From Prorocentrum cordatum (Eukaryota > Sar > Dinophyceae > Prorocentrales > Prorocentraceae), in NCBI GenBank assembly GCA_963575745.1, contig CAUYUJ010011225.1, positions 245,001-309,000 on the forward strand: a stretch of DNA of 64,000 nucleotides, given 5' to 3'. Below, piece after piece: positions 9,585 through 19,748 of the stretch. The translations under genes were made by a program, and so were the position numbers. The first letter of the stretch is position 1. Each line of letters starts with the position of its first letter. The notes under the pieces were generated by a model, which worked only from the letters and a program-made list of their open reading frames with translations, was not told the DNA's origin and did no database searches.

Positions 9585-10200
9585 GGGCTATGAGGCTATT
9601 GGGCTATAGGGCTATGGGGCTGTTATGGGCGATAGGGCTATAGGGCCGCAGGGGTGTATATATATATATATATATATATATACATAGGGTTATAGGGCTA
9701 TAGGGCCATGTGGCTATAGGTCTATAGGGCTATGGCGCTATAAGGCTATATGACCATAGGGCTATGGCGTTATAGGGCTATATAGGTATAGGTCGATTGG
9801 GCAACGGGCATATAAAGCTATAGGGCTATATAACTATAGGGCTATAGGGCTATGGGGGTATAAAGCTATAGGGTTATTGGGCTATAGGGCTATAGGGCTA
9901 TTGGGCGATAGGGCTATAGGCTATAGGGCTATAGGGCTATATGGCTATTGGGCTATAGGGCTAGGGGGCTATAGAGCTATGGGGCTATAAGGCTATAGGG
10001 CTATAGGGCTCTACAGTCATAGTGCTATAGGGCTACAGGGCTGTAGGGCTGTAGGGCTGTAGGGCTATAGGGCTGTAATTCTGTAAGGCTATAGGGATAT
10101 GGAGCTATAGAGCTATTAGGTTACAGGGCTATAGGGCTATTGGTTATGGGGCTATAGGACTATAGGGCTGTAGGGCTGTAGGGCTATAGGGCTATAAGGC
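9585..10200. repeat. GGGCTATA satellite with an embedded (TA)n tract
   Basis: About 600 bp of GGGCTATA units and variants (GGGCTATTG, GGGCTGTA, GGGCTATGG), mostly 8 or 9 bp. A (TA)n run of about 24 bp occurs at 9656-9681. The array is far more AT-rich than its surroundings. Confidence 0.95.
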
Positions 10201-10317
10201 ACCCGGACACCCGGGCACCCGGGCGGGCCGCGGAAATCGGTGACAAACCTCCCGTAGCCATATGAATCCGCTAGGGCCCCTACAGAGGCTAGCTCTGATT
10301 GTGGAAGTATAAGCTTT

Positions 10318-10424
10318 CGGAGGTCCGCATGGATTTCTCGAATAGGCGCTGCATCCCCCCCCTGGCGCCAGGGGAGGCACCGCCAGGGGGCAGCGCCGTT
10401 CCGAGGAATCCGCGCGGACCTCCG
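10318..10424. mobile_element. Hairpin element (family H), copy 1
   Basis: CGGAGGTCCGCATGGATT at the left is the inverted complement of AATCCGCGCGGACCTCCG at the right. Inner arms GGCGCTGC...CCCTGGCG and CGCCAGGGGGCAGCGCC also pair. Related copies lie at 22058-22222, 48460-48630 and 49203-49370. Confidence 0.7.
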
Positions 10425-10534
10425 ATGTCTACCGATTGGCCTCTTGTCTACGTAAAGAAACGTCGCAAAACCTCATTGAGCTCTCTCCTCTCCTTTTCGC
10501 CTCCTCGTCTTGCAGCCCCTCGTCCTCACTGCAG

Positions 10535-10622
10535 GACTGGGATGCCGATTCGAAGTGGTCGCGGGTCCAGGCGATCCGCCAAGCTCAGCTGGCAAAGGTG
10601 GCACAGCCTCAAGCTCGGACCG
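10535..10622 (+). CDS. Probable next exon of the CK1-like kinase
   Basis: Bounded by a good acceptor (CTCACTGCAG|GAC) and a good GT donor (ACCG|GTAAATG). It reads DWDADSKWSRVQAIRQAQ in phase 0, which is the phase left by the exon ending at 8800. In CK1 relatives LPWQGL is followed by a KYxxIxxxK helix, and KWSRVQAIRQ fits that place. The similarity is short, so the assignment rests on order, strand, phase and splice signals. It ends one base into a codon. Confidence 0.5.
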
Positions 10623-10746
10623 GTAAATGTCGGTGAGGGCAGACAGCAGGAGGACGATGGGCGGGAGGCGGGGGGAGAGGCGGAGCGCGACGGGGATCAG
10701 GCGCAGGAGCGCGATGCGACAATTGCGAAAGACAAGGCGGCATACC

Positions 10747-11059
<313 letters not shown>

Positions 11060-11157
11060 GGGTGCGTGCACGGATATGATGAAGCGGGGAGTGGGGTGTC
11101 GTCTGCCATCGACTAGCAGGGAGCATTGCGACCGCAGCCCTTCTCTCGGTTCTCGGG
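11060..11157 (+). repeat. YR element terminal repeat A1
   Basis: GGGTGCGTGCACGGATATGA ... GACCGCAGCCCTTCTCTCGG. Matches 17706-17800 with about seven differences. Confidence 0.9.
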
Positions 11158-11159
11158 GC

Positions 11160-11615
11160 ATGCAGTGGCAGGCGCCTCCGAACCTTCCTTTGTGGCTGGT
11201 TCTCTGGTTGCAGCTCGGCGAGCTCGTGCAAGAGCAGCTCTCGCAGGCCGTGCGGGAGCGCGAGCTGGCGGCGGCTCGCAACTGGACGGCGAGCGCGAGC
11301 CCGCCGCCTCCGCCGCCCCCGCCGCCACCGCCTGCCGCGCCAGCGGCCGCGGGGCCGGCTGGGGCGCCCCCCTGGGCGGCGGCCGAGTGCCCCGCCTGGG
11401 AGCCTGCGGCGCAGGAGTGCCCCGCGCCCGCGCCCGAGCCCCCGGCAGGCTGGGGGCGCGGCCCGCTGCTGTGGTGGGCGGGGCAGGTGCTTGGCAGGGC
11501 GGCGTGGCACGTGTGGCAGGGGCGGCGAGGAGTGAGGGCAGCGACGGCGACGTCAGATGGCGAGAGCTCACGTGCCGTCGCGCCTCGCCGCAGGGGAGCA
11601 GGAGTTCTGGCGTGA
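11160..11615 (+). CDS. YR element ORF1, proline-rich with hydrophobic N-terminus
   Basis: 151 codons from ATG at 11160, only two bases after repeat A1. It begins MQWQAPPNLPLWLVLWLQLG, a short hydrophobic segment, followed by a charged helix (QEQLSQAVRERELAAARNW) and a long Pro/Ala/Gly-rich region. It overlaps the start of the gag-like frame at 11557 by about 60 bases in another frame, so the two may be one protein split by a frameshift or two overlapping ORFs. No catalytic motif. Function unknown. Confidence 0.45.
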   Translation: MQWQAPPNLPLWLVLWLQLGELVQEQLSQAVRERELAAARNWTASASPPPPPPPPPPPAAPAAAGPAGAPPWAAAECPAWEPAAQECPAPAPEPPAGWGRGPLLWWAGQVLGRAAWHVWQGRRGVRAATATSDGESSRAVAPRRRGAGVLA

Positions 11616-13013
11616 GGCGGCTGTGGGCTCGCGGGCCCGCGTGAGCTACTCAGATGATGATGTGGACCACGAGAGATATCTGCTGTGGCCAGCTCGACGT
11701 GTGCGCGATGGCGGGCCGGGCATAGAGGACGACGAAGTGTGGTGGGTTCTTTCGCCCGACGCAGACGTGTGGAAGGAACGGCTCGACGGAGGAGATCCTC
11801 TCACGGGCCCCAGCGGGGCTCGGCCGATGCCGAACGTAGGCTACCCACTACTTGGCGCTCGGCGGCTGTACAAGTTCAGGGGGAGGCCGAGTTACGAGCA
11901 GATCATGACCTTAAGCAAAGGATGCCGCGACGTCGAGACGGCGAGGGGGCAGAAGCTGGAGCAATGGCCCAAGTACGTTATCGGGGACGACGGTCATCGA
12001 ACGGAGCTGTCGGCTGTTCTGCGCGCAGCTCGAGCCGATCTGGCTCCTCTGGTGGACGCCTCACTCCCTTCTGACACAATTTGGGTGCTGATGGAGCCCG
12101 GCGGCGGACGGGCCATAGGGGAGGTAGTGCACATGACGCCGACGGACGTGATTACTGGCATTGACGGGCTGAAGTTCATGGGCTCGGAGGTGTCTCGAGT
12201 GCGTCGAGTGGGCGTCGGTAGCGCACCCGCCTTGGCCATCGAGCAGATCTCTCGCCTGCGCCGAGCCCTAGACGCATTGGAGCCTCAGGTCGACAGATCG
12301 GTGGAGAAGGGAGTGAAGGACCAGCTCGGGCTGAGCACTGGCGAGACCGTGGGCGAGGCTGGCAGTGGAGAGGAGCGTAGAGCGACCAGTAGCGTAGACG
12401 ACGTGAGAACTCTCAGCGTGGACTTCGACGGGCACGGGGAAAGGTTCAAGGATTGGCGCAGTGTGGTGAGCGAGATCACGGCCGAGAGTTTCCTCGACGA
12501 CCCGATCGAGGGGCCCGTGTCGATCGCCCACCTGGCGAAGGCCATGTACAAGAGCGGGGGCGACCCGATGCGATGGCTGGCCGAGTGGAGTCGAGAGCAC
12601 CGCATCGAGCGCACGGGTCGGATCTACCACGAGTTGGAGGTTCTCGCCACGCCTTGCTGCTAGCGGGGACCTACGACCAGGTGAACTTGGGCGGCCTGCG
12701 GTCTCTGGAGAGGCTCGCGAGGCGAATTCAGGTGATCACCGACGCCCACTCTGTGCCTGGAGCTCCAGCCAACTGGCGGATGGCCCGCTACCTCACAGGC
12801 GAGACGGGCCCTGGGAACGTGGTGGCGCCTGAGCTGCGCAGCTTCGGTGCCAAGCGGGCCAAGGAGGACGCCGAGTTCTTGAACGCTCGGGTGCGAGGCC
12901 TCACGGCGGCCGAGCGGCCCAAGTCAGAGAAAGGTGACGGCAAGGGCGACAAGAAGGGGCCGAAAGGGCCGAAGAAGGCCCCCGACGTGTCCGCGCCAGG
13001 GGCTGACAAATGA
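11557..13013 (+). pseudogene. YR element gag-like ORF, one frameshift
   Basis: ATG at 11557 opens 368 codons ending at 12663. The continuation AGTYDQVNLGGLRSLERLAR lies in another frame from about 12660 and runs to TGA at 13011-13013, so a one-base slip near 12650 breaks the protein. It is acidic and alpha-helical with few cysteines and no zinc knuckle. The C-terminus is basic and Gly/Lys-rich (KGDGKGDKKGPKGPKKAP), suitable for nucleic-acid binding. Position before RT suggests a Gag role (inference). The stop overlaps the next ATG as ATGA at 13010-13013. Confidence 0.55.
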
Positions 13014-15488
13014 CGACGCTAGGAGCGGCCGCTGGACGTGGTCCAGCCAGCGGCCTCGAGTGTGCAGGACCGCCTGGGCCGTGGCCTGGGGAGGGCGTTC
13101 GCGACATCTTCCCGCTGCCTGGGAGGGAGGAGCTCGTGGGCCATACGGCGCCAGGGCGAGGTCGGTGTCGACTGCGTCAGCGGCGATTTCATGATGTGTT
13201 GGTGAATGAGGTGGTGGACAGCCTCAATTGGCTGGCAGGGGGATCCGCGGGGTCCTCCACGACGCCCCTGGCGGCCGCGCAGCTCGACGTCATGCAGCGC
13301 ATCGATGGGCAGGTGAACGATATCGCGCAGCCGATGCGAGGCGTGGGGCTGCAGCCTCCGCATTCAGCCCTGCGGGAGCTGATGCGAGGGAGGTCGCCTT
13401 ACCTTGGTGGCCCTCCCGAGGACGTGCTCGCCCCTTACCGACCTGGGCTGCCGTCGCTTCCCGAGAGCATCGCCGAGGCGCCCGCGCTTCGTGAACTGCT
13501 TCGGGGGCGAGCGCGCCAGTACGTGGAGGGGCAGGGCGAGCGCATGCTGCGGGGCCACGAGAACGTGCTCGAGGCACTGGAGCGTTGTCCGCGAGCGCCC
13601 TTCAGCGAGCCATCGCCGGTACGGAGCCGGCGGCGGTACGGTGATTTTGCGAGGGATCTCGCGAAACGTGGACTGGTGTCATTTGCACGTCAGGTCTCGG
13701 AGACGGTGGGCATCTTTTTCGTTTGGAAAAAGGGGGGGGGGGGGGGGAACAGACTTGCATGATTCTGGGTTGTCGCAGGGGCAACGCTTGATTGATAGAT
13801 CCCCCGTCGGTGCAGTTGCTGACAGTGGAGGGTCTCTCGGCCTTCGAACTTGAGGAGGACCGGGACGCCGAGGACCATCTGCAGGCGGCCTTCCAGGCGG
13901 CGCTCGAGGACGTGGAGTTCTCGGTGGGGGTGGCGGACGTGAAGGACGCCTTCCGCCGCGTGCGACTGCCGCCCAGGATGAAGCGCCTGTTCGGCCTGCC
14001 CGCCCTGAAGGCGGGGGGCGTCAGGCTCCACGGGGCGATGCTGGAAGGGAAGGTGCTCGGCTACGACGTCGTCATCTTCCCTGTTCCTGAGGCTCCCCCG
14101 ATGGGATGTGCGTGGGGCCTGCGCCTGTGCCAGAGCGCGACGGAGCTCCGCTGTCAGTTCGCGCCGGGCCTGCGCGACGGCACGCCCCTCAGTGATGCGG
14201 GGGAGCCATTGGTGCTCAGGTTGGCGGCGGGCACGGCGCAGATCGAGCACTACGCGCACGTCGACAACGCGGGCGCGATCGGGCAGAACGGGGAGCGCGT
14301 GAGCCGCAGCCTCGACGAGCGGGCGCAGGCTTTCGAGGCAGTGGGTCTACACGTCCACGGGCGTGAGGTTCGGAGTGACGGCATCGAGGTGCTGGGCGTC
14401 GTGCTGGACGGCCAGAGGCTGCAGACGCGCCCGACGGCGAAGAGGCTCTGGAGGGTGCGCCAGGCGAACACAGGGCTGCTCCAACTTCGTGCGGTCCGTG
14501 GTGATGATCTGCGGGTCCTGCTGGGGCATTGCACGTGCCTGGGCCTGGTGCGCCGCCCCGTGCTCTGCGTCTTTCACTCTTGTTACAGGCTCGTGGCTAA
14601 AATGAGCAAAGATCCAGCATCCCTTTGGAATAGTTGCCGAGAAGAGTTGAAGGCGTTTCGGGGCCTGCTTCCCTTGATAGTCTCAGATTGGTGGTTGCCA
14701 TATAATCGCTGGGTGCAGTGTTCGGATGCTTCGGAGAATGGGTTTGGCATTGCGGGAAGCTTCTGGGACCTCCAGGCTCTCAACTCCGCGGGACGCTGGC
14801 GGGAGAGGTGTCGTTTCCGCACCGAGGGGGGGGGGGGGGGTCGACGCTCGTCGCTCCGCCTTCTCTGCCGCGGATATTGGGGAGTTTTTGACTGCCAGGG
14901 GAGAGGACGTCGCTCTCTGTGTTGACGAGGGCGAGAAGGCCTTGACCGAATCCACGCTGCCCAGGGGGGGACTACGAGATGGACCCCCAGTTCCGTGAGG
15001 TGCCCAGCTCTCTCCTGTCTCATCAGCTTTGGCGTAACGCTGGCCAGGGGACATGGAGGTACTGTGAGCACATTGGCATTCTAGAGTCCAGGGCCCTCGT
15101 GAAATCTCTGAGGCATATTGCACTCACTCGTTTCGGCCTCAGTGCCAGGCAGATCTTGTTAGTTGATAGCCTTGGTGTAGTACTAGCGTTTGATAGATGT
15201 AGGTGTCGTAGCTTCGCGAGATTGCGACATATTCGTAGATTCGCTGCTTATCTTTTAAGTCGAGACCTCAGGGCAATCGTCCGCTGGGTCCCAAGCGAGC
15301 TCAACCATAGTGACGAAGGCTCGCGGGCTGACGGTGGCGAACCGTCCAATATTCTAACGCGTCTGATTCCTGTCTCTCTGCCTGCCTTTTCTCTTCCTCC
15401 TGAGTCGAGTCTCAGGGGCGAGGATGAGTCGAATAGTATAGTTGGCGACGACCCCCCCGTGTCCGTGCACGCCGTTCGCCCCCCTTAA
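13010..15488 (+). pseudogene. YR element reverse transcriptase and RNase H
   Basis: Starts at the ATGA overlap. RT fingers read RQVSETVGIFFVWKK, then a run of about 14 G at 13735-13748 breaks the frame. RT resumes in a different frame: PPSVQLLTVEGL, motif A FSVGVADVKDAFRRV, motif B PPMGCAWGLRLCQ, motif C YAHVDNAGAIG (14251-14277), so the usual YxDD is HVDN. RNase H begins VQCSDASENGFGI (about 14716), is broken by a second G-run (14826-14840), and continues GILESRALV, ILLVDSLGVVLA and RWVPSELNHSDEGSR, giving the D-E-D-D set. About three frameshifts, all in or beside G-runs. Confidence 0.75.
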
Positions 15489-15719
15489 GCTGTCGGCGCG
15501 TTGAACCCGAGTCAGTTCTAAAGTCAGCCAGTTCTAATTGCAGCACTGCTGAATGCGAGCAAGCGAGTAGCCCGGTTTCAATGCACCCTGTAAGAGCTCT
15601 AGAAACAAGCGTGCATCACCGTCACCCCTCCTCTCTCGTCCTCGGGGCTCCATGCTCCTCTGGTTCCGGAGGGGCCCCTGCGTCTCCGTCTCACTCCGTA
15701 GCCGTCTTGGCTCAGGCCG
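15489..15719. other. YR element, spacer between RNase H and recombinase frames
   Basis: No conserved motif. It contains the stop of the RNase H frame and stop-rich sequence before the next long frame. Confidence 0.4.
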
Positions 15720-16901
15720 TTGTCGACGCCTCGGACACTGCCGTGGGCTCGGCCGATTGCGACGGGCCCATCCCCAGCAGCAGAGCCATCGTCGGCGCGG
15801 CGACTGAGGGTGCTCACGCAGGAGAGAGATCGAGGCGCGAGCGGAGCCTCACTGGAAGGCCGAGGGCCGCTTGTGCCAGCGGAGGGCCCGCGAGCGCAGT
15901 GCCTGGAGGCGTCGGCGGAGGCGCAACCTGCCGCCATCCGAAGGCGCGCCACTGGAAAGCGGGCTTGGCCGGCTGGGGAGAGCTCGAGCGGCGCTGCCAG
16001 CGAGTCCGAGGCCGCCGTCGAGCCCACGCGGCAGGGGACACTAGTGAGGCGTGTGAAGAGGCGGCGCCTTGCGGGAGCATGGGCGATCGAGGACGGAGTG
16101 CCGCTCGACCGATATTTGGTGTCGAGCACGGCGACGCCGCGAGCGAGGGCCTAGTGCGAGAGAGTGCTCGATCAGCTGAAGCAGAGGTGGGGCCGCCAGG
16201 CCTTTTCGGAGATGCCAGCGGAGGCGATGGACGCCCGCCTGGTATACTTCTTCACCTCGCTATTCCTGCTGGGCGAGCAAGCTTCGACGAGGAGGTATGT
16301 CGTAGTGACTGTGAGCCATTTCTACCCAAAGTTTGGACGCCTGGGAGCGGACACACTACGCCCTGTCGACATAGTGAGACCAGGAGGTCGCAGTCAGCAC
16401 TGGGGATTCCTGGTGCGCCCCTTGGAGCGAGCAACGCCCGACAAAGTGGGGGAGTTCGACCTGAGCGGGAGGCTGGGCTCCTCGTGGCTACGGTTGATCG
16501 GGCCAGCCCTCAGCGAGATGCCGATGCTCGATCCTCACAAGCCTGGGCAGGACTTCGACTACCCCGAGCTGCTGCGCAAGATGAAGGCGGCCTGCCACAT
16601 GATACAGCCGTGGCCCGTCACGCCTCACCAGGCGCGGCCCTCGGGGGCGAGCATCGACCGTGCCAGCGGCGAGAGGGCACAGGCGGAGGTGCCACGACGG
16701 AGAGGCTGGCGCCCGTTGAAGAACATGGCGCGCTACGAGGAGAGCGTGCGCCTCGGGCAGCTCGCGCAGATGCACGGGCCGATGCTGGAGGCGCACGGCG
16801 ACCAGTGCTTGGGCGAGCAGGAGCGCGCCTTGGTGCAGGGGCGAGAGGGGCCTCCGCCAGGAGGCATCCAGCCCTCGCCGAGCGGTGCAAAGCGCTCCTG
16901 A
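15720..16901 (+). pseudogene. YR element tyrosine recombinase with one internal TAG
   Basis: A single frame is open from 15720 to 16901 except for TAG at 16152-16154. After the stop it reads VLDQLKQRWGRQAF and a helical SAM-like region (STRRYVVVTVSHFYPKFGRL). The catalytic box is TPHQARPSGASID (His codon 16626, Arg 16635), followed by RRGWRPLKNMARYEESVRL with the nucleophilic Tyr at 16734. This HxxR...Y pattern with the RGxW..S...RYE context is that of DIRS-order recombinases, which insert circular cDNA. The N-terminal 140 codons are low-complexity and may be linker. Confidence 0.75.
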
Positions 16902-17371
16902 TCGGGGACGGGCTGACCACGATCGGGTCGGGCCTCGCTGAGGGCAGAGTGCCTGCCTGGATGTGGCGAGGCGACACCCTCAGTGACGAGCGGCTGGGCG
17001 CGCCCCTGGAGCGCCGCCTTCAGGCGCACCTGCGGCGTGGTGAGGTAGCTCTGCTTTTCCTGTCGCCCGCGCGACCGTCGGCGAGCAAAGCTACGGGTAG
17101 GCTAGCAGGCCACCGCCGACTGCGGAGGTTTGCAGAGAGATTGAAGCGGCTCATCGCCACAGCGTGGCGAGCTCGCGTGCCGCTCCTCCTGGAATTACCC
17201 CAGGGTAGCCGGCTCTGGCCATATCTCGTTAGCCAACCCGAGGTGCCAGAAAGTTCCAGGACGACAGTTGTCAGTGATAGATGCATGCTCGGAGCCCCTT
17301 GGAGACACCGTCGTATATACATGCACGTCGGCACGGAGCCAGAAGACATTCAGCTGCACAGGTATTTGTGA
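16899..17371 (+). CDS. YR element C-terminal domain, possible methyltransferase-like remnant
   Basis: The frame is open to TGA at 17371. It includes ALLFLSPARPSASKATG, LLLELPQGSRLWPYL and VVSDRCMLGAPWRHRRIYM. The spacing loosely follows the pattern PPCxxFS ... ENPxxSxLW ... DxCxYGxPWRKxT seen in C5-methyltransferase-like domains of algal and dinoflagellate mobile elements, but the catalytic Cys position reads Ala here. I give it as a resemblance only. It could instead be an element-specific domain of unknown function. It overlaps the recombinase stop by a few bases in another frame. Confidence 0.35.
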
Positions 17372-17536
17372 TAGGACTGGCGTCCCTCATATCCGCCTGC
17401 GGGGCAGAGGTAAATTCGGTGTGAACCATACTAGTTGCTCGCTGAATCGCCCAGCGTTTTTTTACCAAGCGCTCACTCACTCCCTCCAGTCCCTCGCGAG
17501 AGCCTCCATCTATAATGCTAACCCTGTGTAGGGGGC

Positions 17537-17703
17537 AGGGGGCTCCCGCGTCGCGGGGGAGGGTTTGTCTGACTGTCTTCGTTTCCCTCAGAGCGGGGCC
17601 TTTTTTCGGCCCCTCGTCCCAGAGCTCTGGAGGAGCAGCTCGCTGATCGCAGCGAGCCGTCGTTATCAGAACTCGGTTCTCCGCCAAACGAAACAGCGTA
17701 TCA
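17537..17703 (+). repeat. YR element repeat B1
   Basis: GGGGGCTCCCGCGTCGCGGG to ACGAAACAGCGTATC. Matches B2 at 17818-17982 with a handful of substitutions and small indels. Confidence 0.9.
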
Positions 17704-17705
17704 TG

Positions 17706-17800
17706 GGGGTGCGTGCGCGGATCTGATTAAGCGGGGAGCGGGGTGTCGTCTGCCAACGATTAGCAGGGAGCATTGCGACCGCAGCCCTTCTCGGTTCTCC
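17706..17800 (+). repeat. YR element repeat A2
   Basis: Second copy of A1. The junction to B1 reads GCGTATC|ATGGGGGTGCG, compared with GATGATGAGGGTGCG at the left end. Confidence 0.9.
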
Positions 17801-17817
17801 CAGCCCGCCCAACCCTC

Positions 17818-17982
17818 GAGGGGGCTCCCGCGTAGCGGGGAGGTTTTCGTCTGACTGTCTTCGTTTGCCTCAGAACGGGGCCTTTTCGGCCCCTCGTCCC
17901 AGAGCTCTGGAGGAGCAGCTCGCTGATCGCAGCGAGCCGTCGTTATCAGAACTCGGTTCTCCGCCTAACGAAACAGCGTATC
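17818..17982 (+). repeat. YR element repeat B2 (right end)
   Basis: Second copy of B1. It ends AACAGCGTATC and passes directly into TTGATGATGATGG of the (GAT)n tract. Confidence 0.9.
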
Positions 17983-18362
17983 TTGATGATGATGGTGATG
18001 ATGATGATGATCATGATGATGATGATGATGATGATCATGATGATGATGGTGATGGTGATGCTGATGCTGATGCTGATGATGATGGATGATGCTTGTGATG
18101 GTGAAGGTGCTGATGCTGATGCTGATGTTGATGATGCTGATGATGCTGGTGATAATGCTGTTGATGATGCTGATGTTGATGACGATGCTGATGCTGGTGA
18201 TAATGACGATGATGAGTATGACGATGCTCATGGTGCTGATGATGATGCCGATGCTGATGCAGCTGATGATGCTGATGATGCTGATGATGATGATGATGCT
18301 GATTATACTGATGATGATGCTGATGATGATGATGCTGATGATGATGATGCTGATGCTGCTGA
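17983..18362. repeat. (GAT)n microsatellite, right flank of YR element
   Basis: Continuation of the tract at 10747-11059, richer in GCT and GTT variant triplets. Confidence 0.95.
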
Positions 18363-18485
18363 GGAAGAGGTAACCATACCGCTGCCCCTCTCCTTTGTTC
18401 TGCTTTCTGCGCTTCCAGGGAGGCCCGCGTCGCCACCGCAGAATTTGCCTCGAACTTCTGGGCAGAACACACCCCAGGAGAGGAC
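18363..18485 (+). repeat. Dispersed 125-bp repeat, copy 1
   Basis: GAAGAGGTAACCATACCGCT ... CCAGGGAGGCCCGCGTCGCC ... ACACCCCAGGAGAGGA. Same order as 19441-19568. Both copies start at the 3' end of a trinucleotide tract. Confidence 0.65.
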
Positions 18486-19040
18486 TGGGGAGTAACGGTG
18501 TCGGTACCTGTTGGTTTCCCCTGAATTTGCGCAGGAGAGGGACTCCCTCTCATACTCGAGTAGGAGAGGGCTCCATCTCCTGCTCGAGTAGGACACAGAT
18601 TCAAAGATGGGGGGGAAAATGACGAGTGATGTTACTGCTCGTGTTTCCCCCCCCCTTCGACTCACACGAGCAGTAGGATCTGGCGGATGGCAAGGAGGCA
18701 GTGAGGAATACGAGGCCAAGTAAGCAGGAACATACCATGCCGCCCTAGTAGGCTCTGCCTTGAAGACGCAGGGTTCAGAACACATGGCACCGTGAGGGTG
18801 GGCAGACGGGCGGCGGATGAGGGCGCGATGAGGATGAGGATGCCCTCCGTTTGTCCATGGGCCCGTGGCCGACAGGCTGGAGCAGGCGGAGAAAGAAGAG
18901 ACGGATAATGAGGAGGAGGACAAGCAGGCTTTTCTGCTCCCACGTCTCCCCCTCCTCTTCCTCCGTCTGGCTCCTCCCTGCCCGTTCTCTGGTGCTCGGC
19001 TCCACCTTCTCTCTCTTGTTCTCTTGAGGGCTAGGTCTAA
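18486..19040. other. Intronic stretch, nothing recognised
   Basis: Contains the small inverted pair CTCATACTCGAGTAGGAGAG / CTCCTGCTCGAGTAGG near 18549-18592 and TTACTGCTCGTGTTTC / GACTCACACGAGCAGTA near 18631-18676. No gene is supported. Confidence 0.4.
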
Positions 19041-19220
19041 TACAGTGGAGACCCATGCCAAGAAACACCCTGCGTGCCTCCAGGGTGCTCTGGGCTTCTT
19101 GGGTCCCGGTAGTTTTGATACGGAACGCGTGACCTTCCCACACCAGGAATAAATGGACGTCCGAGGGTCTCAGGGTTGGGCTTCTTGTGGAAGGCTTCTT
19201 ATGGACTGGCCTCCACTGTA
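19041..19220. mobile_element. Tc1-type MITE, TIR TACAGTGGAG, copy 1
   Basis: The left end is TACAGTGGAGACCCATGCCA and the right end, read in reverse complement, is TACAGTGGAGGCCAGTCCAT. The two inverted ends start identically for ten bases and then pair imperfectly for about 24. TA at each outer edge fits a TA target duplication. About 180 bp and non-coding. A same-length relative lies at 27246-27424. Confidence 0.75.
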
Positions 19221-19440
19221 CTCCGTGCGATTGGTCGGCCTGCCTGCCATAGCCCAGCTCGTCTTGGCTCCTCCGCCTCCGCCTTTGTTGTTCCTGGCGG
19301 CCACGGCCACTCACACCTGGGAGGCCTCGGCCACCAACGAGCTGGACTGCGTTCCTGGGGGGTGGGGGGACGCGGTCAAGATTAGCCTCCCCTAGACGAG
19401 AAGGAGGAGGAGGAGGAAGAGGAGGAGGAAGCTCTGAGGA

Positions 19441-19568
19441 GGAACAGGTACCCATACCGCTACCCTTCCCCCGTTTTCTCCCTTTTCTGGCCCCCTGGGG
19501 AGGCCCTCGTCGCTACCGCTGGACTCGCCTTGAGAGACTGGAGTCAGAACGCAACCCAGGAGAGGAAT
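19441..19568 (+). repeat. Dispersed 125-bp repeat, copy 2
   Basis: GAACAGGTACCCATACCGCT ... GGGGAGGCCCTCGTCGCTAC ... ACGCAACCCAGGAGAGGA, matching copy 1 at 18363. Follows a short (GGA)n tract. Confidence 0.65.
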
Positions 19569-19714
19569 TTCGAGGCGGATCTAGCCGCGGCGACGGGAAC
19601 GCCTCCGGAGAGCCACCATGGGCGAAGAACATCGAGACCCTCTCGGCTTGATCCTCGATTCTCGGTCCTCGGCCCTCCTCCCTCCTCCCTCCTCCCTCCT
19701 CCAGCTGCCCGCAG

Positions 19715-19748
19715 GTGGAGCTGCTCCAGAGCGGCTGGCGGGCATTGG
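19715..19748 (+). CDS. Possible small kinase exon
   Basis: After the acceptor CTGCCCGCAG|GT the frame required by the exon ending at 10622 reads GAAPERLAGIG. With a GC donor (GG|GCTGCA) it would join the exon at 24689 in frame, giving a stretch resembling the CK1 segment TPIEVLCKGYPSEF. The match is short and the donor is a guess. An alternative frame (VELLQSGW) looks equally CK1-like but is out of phase. Confidence 0.25.

Larger units (their letters stand above)
11060..17982 (+). mobile_element. DIRS-order (tyrosine recombinase) retrotransposon with split direct repeats
   Basis: A complete element of about 6.9 kb. Its ends show the split-direct-repeat layout known from PAT and Ngaro elements: A1 (11060-11157), the internal ORFs, B1 (17537-17703), A2 (17706-17800), B2 (17818-17982). 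A1 and A2 are about 93% identical by eye, and B1 and B2 likewise. Coding order is a proline-rich ORF, gag-like ORF, RT, RNase H, tyrosine recombinase and a C-terminal domain. Both flanks are the same (GAT)n tract, with no target duplication visible, as expected for recombinase-mediated insertion. Frameshifts and one stop mark this copy as inactive, unless they are sequencing errors in G-runs. Confidence 0.85.

Noticed and set aside
10250-10268. CCGTAGCCATATGAATCC as an SL relic
   Set aside because: Only the first ten bases match the DinoSL; the TTTTGGCTCAAG part is absent.
18841-18935. VADRLEQAEKEETDNEEEDK-like stretch as an exon
   Set aside because: No acceptor or donor that fits, runs into stop-poor low-complexity sequence; could be chance.
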